A program made the translations under genes and the position numbers. DNA of 64,000 bases. Source: Nocardia brasiliensis (GTDB lineage: Bacteria; Actinomycetota; Actinomycetes; Mycobacteriales; Mycobacteriaceae). Shown here in pieces: positions 1-8,570 of this stretch. The first letter of the stretch is position 1. Each line of letters starts with the position of its first letter. The notes beneath the pieces are model-generated. The model had not been told where the DNA came from. It ran no database searches and saw only the letters and a program-made list of their open reading frames with translations. The stretch lies in the NCBI RefSeq assembly GCF_011801125.1, contig NZ_CP046171.1, positions 496,001 through 560,000 on the forward strand, in the 5' to 3' direction.

Positions 1-390
1 CGCGCCCTCGGTGAGCTCTTCCCAACCCACCTCGCCCCACGGTCCGCGCACCGGACGCGGCGTGCCCCCGTATTGGATGACCAGCGAGAGCACCCCGCCG
101 GACGGAATCCGTTGCTGCGGTGTGACGGTCAGCTTGCCGCGCTGGTGCACGTATTTCGCGGCCTTGGCGCCGTTGACGAAGACCTTCGACACGGTGAGCG
201 CCTGCGCGAGATCGAACGCGAAGCGCGGCTGCACGGCGGTGGTCACCGCGGTGATCGCGGCCCGGCCGGTCAGCCGGTTGCTCGCCACCTTGTAGGTCAG
301 CTCCAGCTCGTACCGCGATACCCGATAGCCCCGATTTCCGTTCTGCGGCAAGTAGTCATCGATGGGCGCTGCGTAGAACTTGTCGGGCAT
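1..390 (-). CDS. M1 family aminopeptidase, N-terminal fragment (runs off the window)
   Basis: The first 130 residues are visible; the gene continues beyond position 1. The start ATG (390-388) shares one base with the TGA of the synthetase upstream, so the two are translationally coupled. The N-terminus (MPDKFYAAPIDDYLPQNGN, then YRVSRYELELTYKV) and the following beta-rich segment ending GPWGEVGWEEL match the N-terminal saddle domain of M1 zinc aminopeptidases. The HExxH zinc site would lie outside the window, so catalysis cannot be judged. From memory, a metallopeptidase of this type beside a Pls-type synthetase is a recurrent actinobacterial arrangement. That suggests, but does not prove, a role in trimming or processing the peptide product. 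Confidence 0.8.
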   Translation of the reverse strand, partial: MPDKFYAAPIDDYLPQNGNRGYRVSRYELELTYKVASNRLTGRAAITAVTTAVQPRFAFDLAQALTVSKVFVNGAKAAKYVHQRGKLTVTPQQRIPSGGVLSLVIQYGGTPRPVRGPWGEVGWEELTEGA

Positions 391-3300
391 CAGGTCGCGG
401 CCCCCGGGTCGCCGCGAAACCAGGGCGCGATCGGATTGCCCCACCATCGCGTCGATGGCGGCACGGTGTCGCCGCGCATGACCAGCGAGGCGGGGCCGAT
501 GGTCGCGCCCTCGCCGATGGTGGAGGCGGGCAGGGCGACGCAGTGCGGTCCGAGGGTGGCACCGGCGCCGAGGGTGACGGTATCCATGGACATGATCCGG
601 TCGTGGAAGAGATGGGTCTGCACGACGCACCCGCGCTCCACGGTCGCGCCGTCACCGAGTGTCACCAGGTCTGCCTCCGGTAGCCAATAGGACTCGCACC
701 ATACCCCGCGGCCGATGTCGGCCCCGAGGCCGCGCAGCCACAGATTCAGCACCGGGGTACCCGTGGCGGCGCGCGCGAACCATGGCGCCGCAACGGTTTC
801 CACGAAGGTGTCGGAGACCTCGTTGCGCCACACGAACGAGCTCCACAGCGGATGTTCCTCGGTCCCGATTCGGCCGACCAGCGCCCACTTCGCGACCACC
901 GAGCTCGCGCCCGCCACCGCGCCCGCGGCAAGCAGCACCACGCCGCTGAGCAGTGCGGCGGGCAGATGGCCGACGTCGCGCGCCAGCCAGGCGAGGGTGA
1001 ACAGCACGCCGAGCCCGATCGCGAAGGTCACCAGCACCGGCAGGAGCCGACAGGTCTCGATGACCGCGCGGGCCACCCGTAGTCGCGGCGGCGGATCGAA
1101 AGTGCGTGCGGTGTCGCTGCTTTCCGGCGCGCGGCGCAGTCGCACCGGCGGGCTGCCAAGCCACGACGAGCCCGCCTTGGACTTGGACGGCGCCGCCGAA
1201 AGCACCGCGACCAGACCATTTTTCGGCACGCGCCGACCGGGGGCGGTCATGCCGGAATTGCCGAGGAAGGCGCGCTTGCCGACCTTGGCCTCGCCGATGC
1301 GCAGCCAGCCGCCGCCCAATTCGTAACTGGCGATCATGGTGTCGTCGGCCAGGAACGCGCCGTCGGCGACAACGGTGAACCTCGGCAGCAGCAGCACCGT
1401 CGAGGCCTCGACGTTCTTGCCGATCTTCGCGCCGAGCAGGCGCAGCCAGATCGGCGTGAGCAGGCTCGCGTACAGCGGGAACAGGAAGGTGCGTGCCGCG
1501 TCCAGCAGGCGTTCGGTGGACCACACCTGCCAGCCGGTCCTGCTGCGTACCGGGTGATAGCCCTCGCGCAGCCGGAAGCTGAGCAGCCGCACCAGGATGA
1601 TGGTGATCGCGGCGTACACCGCGAGACTGAGCACCGTCGCCACCGGCAGGATCGCGAACGCCCGGCCCAAACCGCCCGCCAGCGTGCGAGTATCGCGAAT
1701 GAACCAGGCGATGAACAACCCGCCCGCGCCGAGCCCGAGGATCGGCACCGCGGCCAGGGCCATCGAGGTGATACCGAAGATCGCCACCCAGTGTGCCGCC
1801 CGGTCCGGAGTGTGTGCGGGCCAGCGGTGCTGTGCCTTACCGAGTTTCACCGCGGGCGAGCCCGCCCACTCCTGCTCGGCCTTGACCTTGCCGGATACCG
1901 CGGAGCCCGGCGCGACCTCCGCGTTCTTGCCGATCCTGGTGCCGGGTAACAGGATCGATCGGGAGCCGACCACCGCGCCGGGGCCGACGACCACCGGCCC
2001 GATATGCACCACGTCGCCGTCGATCCAGTAGCCGGACAGGTCGACCTCGGGTTCCACGCTGCATCCGTCGCCCAGTTCGAGCATGCCGGTGACCGGCGGG
2101 ATCGTGTGCAGGTCGACGCCCTTGCCGACCTTCGCGCCGAGCGCCCTGGCGAACGGCACCATCCATGGTGCGCCGGAGAGGTTTTCGGCCCCGCTGGCCT
2201 CGGCGAGGCGTACCGCGGCCCACAGCCGCAGGTGCACCGAGCCGCCGCGCGGATACTGTCCCGGCCGCACGCCGTGCAGCAGCATCCGCGCGCCCGCCAC
2301 GCAGATCGCCATCCGGCCGAGCGGGGAGATGAACAGCAGGAACGCGACCAGTGTCCACCACCAGGACAGTTGCGGCAGCCAGGGCAGCGAACCGGACCAG
2401 GCGGCGATATTGCCGACGATCGCGAGCCAGGTGAGCCATTGCAGACCGGTCAACGTGGTGAGCGGGACGGTCGCGACCACCTGGATCGCCTGCGCGCGCA
2501 ACGGCGTCGGGCGCACCACGCGCTCCTCGACCGCGACGGCGGGTGTGCTCTGCTCCAGCAGGTCGACGAGTGCGCCAAGGCGCGGGTGGTCGTACAGATC
2601 GGCGACGGTGATCTGCGGATACCGTTCCCGCAGCGCGGTCACCAACTGCGCGGCGGCCAGCGAGCCGCCGCCGAGGTCGAAGAAGTCGGCGTCGAGATCG
2701 ACCACCTCGCCGCCGAGGATCGAATCCCACAGTCCGGCAACCCACTGCGCGGTGCCGGTGAGATCGTTGTGCTCGTCGTCGTCGGTGCTGTTCGGCAGCG
2801 GCCATGGCAGCGCGTTGCGATCGACCTTGCCCGAGGTGCGGGTCGGCAGTTCGGCGACCACCGCGAGCCGGGGCACCAGCGGAGCCGGAAGCTGTTCGGT
2901 GAGTTGGGCTCTGGCGGCTTTGAGGTCGAACTCGGGACCGGGGCCGGTGAGGTAGCCGACCAGGATCTTGTTGCCCGCCTTGGTGCTCCGGATCGCGGCG
3001 GCCGCGCCGGTGACACCGGGCAGATGCTGGAGCGCGTTGTCGATCTCGCCGAGCTCGATGCGGCGGCCGCCGAGTTTGATCTGATCGTCGGCGCGGCCGA
3101 GGAATACCAGGCCCGCACTGTCGTTGCGGACCAGGTCGCCGCTGCGGTAGGCGCGATCCCAGCCGACCGAGGGCAGCGGGGCGTACTTCTCGGCGTCCTT
3201 CGCGGGGTCGAGGTAGCGGGCCAGGCCGACGCCGCCGATCACCAGCTCGCCGGATTCGCCCTCGCCGACCGGGTTTCCGTTGGCATCGATCACCACCAGA

Positions 3301-4328
3301 TCCCAGCCGTCCAGCGGCAGGCCGATCCGGATCGGCCACCCGCCGTCGAGCAACGCGGCACACGCGACCACCGTCGCCTCGGTGGGGCCGTAGGTGTTCC
3401 ATACCTCGCGCTCCGAATGGCCTTTGCCAGCAAGGCGTTCCGCGAGTTCCGGCGGCACCGCCTCGCCGCCGAAGATCAACAGCCGGACCGCGTCGAGCGC
3501 CTCGGCCGGCCAGGTCGCGGCCAGGGTCGGCACGGTGGACACCACGCTGATCTCCCGCCGCACCAGCCACGGGCCGAGGTCGGCGCCGGTGCGCACCAGC
3601 TCGCGCGGTGCGGGCACCAGGCAGGCGCCGTTGCGCCAGGCCAGCCACATCTCCTCGCAGGACGCGTCGAAGGCGACGGACAGACCGGCCAGCACCCGGT
3701 CGCCGGGGCCGATCGGTGCGTCCCGTAGGAACAGGTTGGCCTCGGCGTCGACGAACGCGGCGGCGTTACGGTGGGTCACCGCAACGCCTTTCGGTGTTCC
3801 GGTGGATCCGGAGGTGAAGATGATCCACGCGTCGTCGCCCGGCGTCGGTAGCGTGCTTTGCTGCGGTGTGCGCGAATTGCCTTCGGCGGCACGGATTCCG
3901 GCGGCCGTCGTCGCGATGCCCGCCGCTGTGACGATCGCGGTGACCTGCGCCTCGCCGAAGACCAGCTGCGCGCGTTCGTCCGGGTCGTCGGCGTCCACCG
4001 GCACGTAGGCCGCGCCCGCGTACAGCACGGCGAGGATGGTGAGGTAGAGCTGCCGGGAGCCCGATGGCATCCGCACGCCGACCCGGTCGCCCGGTCGCAC
4101 GCCCGCGGTGGCCAGCCTGGCCATGGTCTGCTCGATCTCGACGACCAGTTCGAGGTAGCTGAGCACCACCTCGCCGTCGTCGATGGCGGGCGCGTCCGGG
4201 TGCGCCAGCGCCGTCGCGGTCAGAATGTCGACGAGGGTCCGGGCCTGCGGCGTGTGCGTGCCGCGGAGCAAGGGGTCCACCGTCGCATCAACCTGTGGCT
4301 GGAGCATGACGCCCTGCCCACCTCCCAT
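390..4328 (-). CDS. Pls/PosA-type single-module non-ribosomal peptide synthetase
   Basis: A 1312-residue protein, about the length of epsilon-poly-L-lysine synthetase. Order: adenylation domain (about 30-510; FTSGSTGTPKG at 171-181, NTYGPTE at 311-317, YRSGDL at 394-399, GKVDRNALP with Lys501); carrier domain (DLGGGSLAAAQL, phosphopantetheine Ser556); then hydrophobic membrane segments alternating with three left-handed beta-helix-like repeats (for example LGDGCSVEPEVDL). No condensation or thioesterase domain is seen. Aligning by eye to GrsA gives pocket residues D221 A222 E225 S264 I285 G287 T312 V320 V321 K501, which resembles lysine-type codes. It probably polymerises or ligates an amino acid at the membrane. 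An internal ATG at 4307 is an alternative start. Confidence 0.9.
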   Translation of the reverse strand: MGGGQGVMLQPQVDATVDPLLRGTHTPQARTLVDILTATALAHPDAPAIDDGEVVLSYLELVVEIEQTMARLATAGVRPGDRVGVRMPSGSRQLYLTILAVLYAGAAYVPVDADDPDERAQLVFGEAQVTAIVTAAGIATTAAGIRAAEGNSRTPQQSTLPTPGDDAWIIFTSGSTGTPKGVAVTHRNAAAFVDAEANLFLRDAPIGPGDRVLAGLSVAFDASCEEMWLAWRNGACLVPAPRELVRTGADLGPWLVRREISVVSTVPTLAATWPAEALDAVRLLIFGGEAVPPELAERLAGKGHSEREVWNTYGPTEATVVACAALLDGGWPIRIGLPLDGWDLVVIDANGNPVGEGESGELVIGGVGLARYLDPAKDAEKYAPLPSVGWDRAYRSGDLVRNDSAGLVFLGRADDQIKLGGRRIELGEIDNALQHLPGVTGAAAAIRSTKAGNKILVGYLTGPGPEFDLKAARAQLTEQLPAPLVPRLAVVAELPTRTSGKVDRNALPWPLPNSTDDDEHNDLTGTAQWVAGLWDSILGGEVVDLDADFFDLGGGSLAAAQLVTALRERYPQITVADLYDHPRLGALVDLLEQSTPAVAVEERVVRPTPLRAQAIQVVATVPLTTLTGLQWLTWLAIVGNIAAWSGSLPWLPQLSWWWTLVAFLLFISPLGRMAICVAGARMLLHGVRPGQYPRGGSVHLRLWAAVRLAEASGAENLSGAPWMVPFARALGAKVGKGVDLHTIPPVTGMLELGDGCSVEPEVDLSGYWIDGDVVHIGPVVVGPGAVVGSRSILLPGTRIGKNAEVAPGSAVSGKVKAEQEWAGSPAVKLGKAQHRWPAHTPDRAAHWVAIFGITSMALAAVPILGLGAGGLFIAWFIRDTRTLAGGLGRAFAILPVATVLSLAVYAAITIILVRLLSFRLREGYHPVRSRTGWQVWSTERLLDAARTFLFPLYASLLTPIWLRLLGAKIGKNVEASTVLLLPRFTVVADGAFLADDTMIASYELGGGWLRIGEAKVGKRAFLGNSGMTAPGRRVPKNGLVAVLSAAPSKSKAGSSWLGSPPVRLRRAPESSDTARTFDPPPRLRVARAVIETCRLLPVLVTFAIGLGVLFTLAWLARDVGHLPAALLSGVVLLAAGAVAGASSVVAKWALVGRIGTEEHPLWSSFVWRNEVSDTFVETVAAPWFARAATGTPVLNLWLRGLGADIGRGVWCESYWLPEADLVTLGDGATVERGCVVQTHLFHDRIMSMDTVTLGAGATLGPHCVALPASTIGEGATIGPASLVMRGDTVPPSTRWWGNPIAPWFRGDPGAAT

Positions 4329-4463
4329 TCGACCTGCCTCGCGCTTCCTGGTCTTGTTGTGTCATAGCTGGGTTACCAGTGGGCAAACACCACGGTGACC
4401 AGCTGTCCACGGTACTCGGGGTTGTCCAGGTCTGCGGGGCGGCGGCGCTGTGACCGGGCGCGA

Positions 4464-5102
4464 TCAGGCGGCGGAGGCGGCCGTCCCGATCCCGAGGGTC
4501 GCCAGGATCGCGGCGCTGACCTGTTCGAGCCGTTCCCGCACGCGCGGTCGGCGCAGCAGCGCGACCGCACGCGAGGCGGCCAGGGCCAGCAGCACCATCT
4601 CTACCGCGGCGATCGAGGACTCGACGGCGCCGAGCGCCAAGGTGTTGACGAAGCTGACCTCGGTGAGGAACTGGGGGAGCACGGCGAGATAGAACAGCCC
4701 GACCTTCGGGTTGAACAGGCATGAGACGAGGCCCGCGGTGAACGCCGAGCGAACTGACGCCCGGGCGCCCGTCACGGTCGGTGCGGCGTCGTCGCCGTGC
4801 GGGCAGGCCCGCCGCGCCCGTCGCTGCTCGACGAACGCGCGAATGCCCAAGTACACCAAGTAGATTCCGCCGATCACCTTGAGCGCGCGATAGGCGGTCG
4901 CGGACTGTTCCAGCAGGGCGGCGACCCCCGCCGCGACCACCACCGCCCACACGATGCCGCCCACCGCCGAGCCGATCGCGGCCGCGATCCCCGGTCGTGC
5001 GTCCACGATCGAGAAGCGCAGCACCAGGAACGAATCGGGGCCGGGGGTGATCGAGAGCAGGACGCACACGCCGATGAAGCTCAGCAGCAGAGAAGGCGAC
5101 AT
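4464..5102 (-). CDS. LysE/RhtB-family amino-acid exporter
   Basis: About 212 residues with six predicted membrane segments and the family signature near the N-terminus (SITPGPDSFLVL), followed by GLVSCLFNPKVGLFYLAVLPQFL in the middle; this is the LysE/RhtB pattern. It would export amino acids or related metabolites using the proton motive force. The ATG at 5102 begins exactly at the conserved N-terminus (MSPSLLLSFIGV); in-frame starts further upstream would add a basic, poorly conserved leader and overlap the divergent SAM-IV promoter. The ribosome binding site (caggaa directly before ATG) is weak. Because it lies next to a lysine-like peptide synthetase, basic amino acid export is a tempting guess, but the substrate is unknown. 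Confidence 0.85.
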   Translation of the reverse strand: MSPSLLLSFIGVCVLLSITPGPDSFLVLRFSIVDARPGIAAAIGSAVGGIVWAVVVAAGVAALLEQSATAYRALKVIGGIYLVYLGIRAFVEQRRARRACPHGDDAAPTVTGARASVRSAFTAGLVSCLFNPKVGLFYLAVLPQFLTEVSFVNTLALGAVESSIAAVEMVLLALAASRAVALLRRPRVRERLEQVSAAILATLGIGTAASAA

Positions 5103-5175
5103 TTCCTGAATCTGGTCCCCGCTCGCCGTCCGCGCAAGGCGTTTTCGGCGGCGCCCGCGCGTGTCCGATCGCGGG

Positions 5176-5205
5176 TTGACAGGGCGGGGCGGCATCTGCC
5201 AATCT
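5176..5205 (+). promoter_or_regulatory. Promoter of the SAM-IV riboswitch transcript
   Basis: TTGACA at 5176-5181, an 18-base spacer and CAATCT at 5200-5205. Initiation about seven bases later would fall at 5212-5213, exactly where the riboswitch fold begins. The -35 is a perfect consensus; the -10 is weaker. Confidence 0.55.
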
Positions 5206-5212
5206 CGGGATA

Positions 5213-5325
5213 GGTCATGAGTACCAGCGTTCAGCCCCGGCTTGCTGGTCGGCAACCCTCCTCCGCGGTGGGGTGCTCCGGGTGACGACCGGGCCGACGC
5301 CCAACCGGGCGCGGCAAGCGCGGAC
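5213..5325 (+). promoter_or_regulatory. SAM-IV riboswitch
   Basis: This stretch matches the actinobacterial SAM-IV class almost base for base as I remember it: GGTCATGAGTACCAGCG at the 5' end, CCCCGGCTTGCTGGTCGGCA in the core, then CGCGGTGGGGTGCTCCGGG, the closing GTGACGACC of helix P1, and the 3' element GCGCGGCAAGCGCGGAC that makes the pseudoknot side. P1 (GGTCAT with GACGACC) has one A-C mismatch compared with the usual pairing. It lies 48 bases upstream of the aminotransferase start on the same strand. By class behaviour, S-adenosylmethionine binding should reduce expression of the downstream gene. Confidence 0.92.
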
Positions 5326-5373
5326 TCGATGAATCTTCCAGATCATGGGTCCCTGAGCCGATGGGATTTTGTG

Positions 5374-6693
5374 ATGACCGCTGTTGTGGACCAGACCTGT
5401 TCCGCCCTCGCCCGGGTGTCCGGTGACGACCTGCGGGTGCCGCTCGTCCAGGGCGGAACCACCACCTACGCCAACTTCGACTACGCCGCGAGCGCGCCCG
5501 CGCTGGCCCAGGTCACCGACCGCGTGCAGCAGTTGCTGCCGTTCTACGCGAGCGTGCACCGCGGCGCGGGCTACGCCTCGCGCATCTCCACCGAGTGCTA
5601 CGAGGCCGCCCGCGCCTCGGTGACCCGCTACCTCGACGCGGCCGACGACCAGGTCGTGGTGTTCACCCGCAACACCACCGACTCGCTGAACCTGCTCGCC
5701 TCCTGCGTGCCCGGTGACACCGTGGTGCTCGACATCGAGCATCACGCCAACTTCCTGCCGTGGACCCGGCACGGCCGCCGGGTGGTGCAGGCCGCGGCGA
5801 CCGTCGAGGAGACCATCGGCAGGCTGGTCGCGGAGCTGTGCAGCAAGCCTGCCGCGCTGCTCGCGGTGACCGGCGCGTCCAATGTGACCGGCGAGGTGCT
5901 GCCGCTCGAGCGGCTCGCCACCGTCGCGCACCAGTGCGGCGCGCGCATCCTGGTCGACGCAGCCCAGCTGGCACCGCATCGTCGAATCAGCCTGCGCGAC
6001 ACCGGCATCGACTACATCGCCTGCTCCGGCCACAAGCTGTACGCCCCGTTCGGGGCTGGGGTGCTGGTCGGGCGCCGGGACTGGCTCGATCAGGCCGAGC
6101 CGTATCTGGCCGGTGGCGGCGCGGTCCGCGAGGTCAGCACCACCGGGGTCGAGTGGGCCGCCGCGCCGCAGCGGCACGAGGGCGGCTCGCCCAACGTGCT
6201 CGGCGCCGCCGCGCTCGCCGCCGCCTGTGACGCGCTCTGTGAGATCGACGCCGAAACCCTTGCCGCACACGAACACCGCCTCGCCGATCGGCTGCGGGAC
6301 GGGCTCGCCGCGATTCCCGGCGTGCGCCTGCTGCGTATCTGGAACGACAGCCCCGACACCGTCGGCATCGTCGCCTTCACCCTGGACGGATTCGTCCCCG
6401 GTCACGTCGCCGCCTACCTGTCCGCCGAACACGGCATCGGTGTGCGCGACGGCCGCTTCTGCGCGCACCCCCTGCTCGCCCGGCTCGACCTCGACGGCGC
6501 CCTGCGCGCCAGCATCGGCCTCGGCACCACCCCGGCCCACGTCGACCGCCTGATCGACGCCGTCGCCACCCTCGTCCGCACCGGCCCGACCTGGGACTAC
6601 GCCAGCACAAACGGCCTCTGGAACCCCACCCCCGAAACCCGCCCCTTGACCTCCCAGGCGCCCACCGGCGCCGCCCCCTGCCTCGTCGACTGA
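5374..6693 (+). CDS. Class V aminotransferase / cysteine desulfurase-like enzyme
   Basis: A 439-residue PLP-dependent fold-type I protein. Visible features are the substrate/PLP region TRNTTDSLNLL, EHHANFLPW, the PLP-aspartate segment ILVDAAQLAPHR, and the Schiff-base lysine in SGHKLYAPFG. Near the C-terminus, VRDGRFCAHPL places a cysteine where SufS-type desulfurases carry the persulfide Cys. It could therefore release sulfur from cysteine or a related substrate. The SAM-IV riboswitch upstream puts it in the methionine/SAM-responsive sulfur network. ATG 5374 is preceded by tggga at a suitable distance; GTG 5371 and ATG 5329 are in-frame alternatives. Confidence 0.88.
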   Translation: MTAVVDQTCSALARVSGDDLRVPLVQGGTTTYANFDYAASAPALAQVTDRVQQLLPFYASVHRGAGYASRISTECYEAARASVTRYLDAADDQVVVFTRNTTDSLNLLASCVPGDTVVLDIEHHANFLPWTRHGRRVVQAAATVEETIGRLVAELCSKPAALLAVTGASNVTGEVLPLERLATVAHQCGARILVDAAQLAPHRRISLRDTGIDYIACSGHKLYAPFGAGVLVGRRDWLDQAEPYLAGGGAVREVSTTGVEWAAAPQRHEGGSPNVLGAAALAAACDALCEIDAETLAAHEHRLADRLRDGLAAIPGVRLLRIWNDSPDTVGIVAFTLDGFVPGHVAAYLSAEHGIGVRDGRFCAHPLLARLDLDGALRASIGLGTTPAHVDRLIDAVATLVRTGPTWDYASTNGLWNPTPETRPLTSQAPTGAAPCLVD

Positions 6694-6748
6694 CCGAACG
6701 ACAAAGTTGGCAGCCGGGTTGTCCCTCCGGGTCTATAGCATCTACGGC

Positions 6749-6853
6749 ATGGCTGACCGGAGCGAGTGGGCGGACCTGCGAGATCGTCGAGCGGTGCGCT
6801 TGACCGACCCGTTTCCGATGCAGATTTCGTTCGCCGAACTGGACGGAAGCTAG
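6749..6853 (+). CDS. Small ORF of 34 residues, unknown
   Basis: ATG at 6749 opens a 34-codon frame beginning MADRSEWADLRDRRAV and ending in TAG, five bases before the stop of the opposing flavin reductase. A TATAGC hexamer at about 6734 could be a -10 element for near-leaderless expression. The start (W..LR..R) faintly recalls N-termini of small DNA-binding or antitoxin proteins, but no domain is complete. It may be a gene remnant or a real small protein. Confidence 0.25.
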   Translation: MADRSEWADLRDRRAVRLTDPFPMQISFAELDGS

Positions 6854-6857
6854 CGGT

Positions 6858-7406
6858 TCAGTCGGTGAGTTCGGTGGGGCGGTGGTAGTGGCCGTTGTAG
6901 TAGAGGAGGGGGGCGGCGGCGGGGGAGTCGTTGGTGTTGTCGTGGACTCGGGTGACCAGGCCCACTACGAGGGTGTGGTCACCTAGGGGAATCAGTTGGT
7001 GGATGGTGGCGCGGAGCCAGATGGGCGTGCCGTGCAGGACGGGCTCACCGGTGTCGAGGGTGGTCCACAGGGAACGGTCGGTGAAACGTTCGTCGGCGGT
7101 GCGGGCGAAGCGCTGGGCGATATGGCGCTGATGTTCGCCGAGGAAGTGGATGACCACGGAGCCCGCGTCCAACAGGGCGGTGAGGCTGGACGAGGTGTGC
7201 GCGATATTGAACGAGACGAGCGGCGGGGCCAGCGACAGCGAGGCGAAAGACGTCGCGGTGAAACCGATCGGCCCGCTCGGTGAATTGAGGGTGACCACGG
7301 TGACCCCCGCCGGATAGTGGCGCATCGAGGCGCGGAACTGCTCGGCGGTGATCCCGCTCAGATCATCGGGGATCTGGAAATCGACGGGTCGTTCTGCTTC
7401 GGTCAC
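6858..7406 (-). CDS. Flavin reductase-like FMN-binding protein
   Basis: About 182 residues of the HpaC/flavin-reductase split-barrel family: [13 protein letters not shown], then [41 protein letters not shown] and a C-terminal LLYYNGHYH. These enzymes reduce FMN or FAD with NAD(P)H to feed a flavin-dependent oxygenase. No oxygenase partner is adjacent, so the partner is unknown. GTG 7406 (agg eight bases upstream) is chosen over a TTG at 7445 because the extension is short and unlike the family. Confidence 0.85.
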   Translation of the reverse strand: MTEAERPVDFQIPDDLSGITAEQFRASMRHYPAGVTVVTLNSPSGPIGFTATSFASLSLAPPLVSFNIAHTSSSLTALLDAGSVVIHFLGEHQRHIAQRFARTADERFTDRSLWTTLDTGEPVLHGTPIWLRATIHQLIPLGDHTLVVGLVTRVHDNTNDSPAAAPLLYYNGHYHRPTELTD

Positions 7407-7551
7407 TCGAGCCAACCTACGCTTGCCCGTCTCTCCGCGTATCAAGGCCAGTCCTAGGTGCGGAAATAGGTGGAGTCGGCGACCGGCGGTCGTGCTCGTG
7501 CGAGTAAGCCCGTGCCCGGCGAGTTACCCATGTCCTCGCGTGATCGGTCAT

Positions 7552-8028
7552 TCAGACGACCTCGATGGGCAGGCCCGCGGTGATCCGGACCAACTCGTGA
7601 AAAGAGGTGCGGAACACAGTGTTCGGGTGCCCGCCCGCGGCCCACACCTCCCGGTGCCGGGACAACGCGGAATCCACCCAGGTGGGCAGGTTGGTGGGAT
7701 GGCCGACGGGGGCGACCCCGCCGATCGGCTGGCCGGTCACCTGCCGGACCAGCTCGGCGGGTGCCGCGGTGAGTGTGCCCTCCAGCCGTTTGCCGGTGGA
7801 TTCCAGATCCACTTCGTGCGCGCCGGAAACCAGCAGCAGCACCGGATCCTCGTCCAGCAGGAATACCTTGGCGGTCGTGATGGCCCCCACATCCACCCCG
7901 AGTGCGCGCGCCGCGTCCGCGACAGTTGGCGTCGGTGCCGGCTGGGTCACGATGACACCGTGATGGCCTCGGGCGATGAGGGTGTCCGCGACTCGGCAGG
8001 CGATCGGTGGCAATGTCGACCTGCGCAT
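7552..8028 (-). CDS. YbaK/EbsC-family aminoacyl-tRNA deacylase
   Basis: 158 residues with the YbaK/ProX fold: ITTAKVFLLDEDPVLLLVSG (containing the conserved lysine), a glycine-rich loop GQPIGGVAPVGH, and AAGGHPNTVFRTS near the C-terminus. Members hydrolyse mischarged aminoacyl-tRNAs such as Ala- or Cys-tRNA(Pro); they act alone in the cytosol. It is flanked by unrelated genes, so no operon clue is available. The ATG at 8028 starts the family-typical N-terminus. Confidence 0.85.
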   Translation of the reverse strand: MRRSTLPPIACRVADTLIARGHHGVIVTQPAPTPTVADAARALGVDVGAITTAKVFLLDEDPVLLLVSGAHEVDLESTGKRLEGTLTAAPAELVRQVTGQPIGGVAPVGHPTNLPTWVDSALSRHREVWAAGGHPNTVFRTSFHELVRITAGLPIEVV

Positions 8029-8082
8029 GAAAACCAGAGTAGAGCGATTGCGAGTGGTGCGCCGGTCTACGCGGCGAATGCG

Positions 8083-8403
8083 TCAGTATTCCGGATATCC
8101 CTCGTTCGGCCCGAGCAGTTCCGCGATGCGTTCGTGCGTGCATCGGGCCAGTTCAGCGACGCTGTGCTCCGAGACCTGTTCGTGCGCAACCGCTTCGAAT
8201 GCCCGATCCAGATCCTCCGGGGAGAGCGCGAGCAGGCCGAGATCCGCGGCGGCCAGCAACGCGTCCCGATCCGGGAAGGGTCTGGCGTCGGCGAGTTCGG
8301 TCGCCCAGGTGACATTGCCGCAACAGCCGAAAAGCGCGTGTATCGCACGGGCGCGGGGAAATTGGTTGAACCGGTCGAGACCGATTCCCTGATGCATCAG
8401 CAT
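8083..8403 (-). CDS. OHCU decarboxylase-like protein lacking the catalytic middle
   Basis: 106 residues starting MLMHQGIGLDRFN, FPRARAIHALFGCCGNVTWATELADARPF, which closely resembles the N-terminus of actinobacterial 2-oxo-4-hydroxy-4-carboxy-5-ureidoimidazoline (OHCU) decarboxylases of urate breakdown. The end (RIAELLGPNEGYPEY) resembles the family C-terminus. About 50 residues normally between them, including the catalytic His-Pro and Glu-Gln region, are absent, so decarboxylation is doubtful. GGAGG lies five bases before the ATG at 8403, supporting this start over one at 8448. It is either an internally deleted paralogue or a repurposed small protein. No other urate genes are nearby. Confidence 0.55.
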   Translation of the reverse strand: MLMHQGIGLDRFNQFPRARAIHALFGCCGNVTWATELADARPFPDRDALLAAADLGLLALSPEDLDRAFEAVAHEQVSEHSVAELARCTHERIAELLGPNEGYPEY

Positions 8404-8558
8404 GATGGCCTCCGAGCCGTATGACGAGGTTCGTTGACTTACCTCCATGATCCGCGCCCGCTGACCTCGGACCTACTGCATACCAACAATTTTGCGCAGC
8501 CTTAACAAGATTTACCGCTTTGCGCGACGGCGGTGTATCCGGCGCGCGAACTCTGTAA

Positions 8559-8564
8559 TACGCT
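8559..8564 (+). promoter_or_regulatory. -10 element, probable leaderless start of the crotonase gene
   Basis: TACGCT ends six bases before the ATG at 8571, so transcription would begin at or beside the start codon. An overlapping TAATAC at 8556 is an alternative. No Shine-Dalgarno sequence is present. Confidence 0.4.
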
Positions 8565-8570
8565 GTACAA

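Noticed and set aside
5215..6540. 441-codon minus-strand frame opposite the aminotransferase and riboswitch
   Set aside because: Lies entirely over a confident riboswitch and enzyme gene, and its product is low-complexity Gly/Gln/Arg/Ala.
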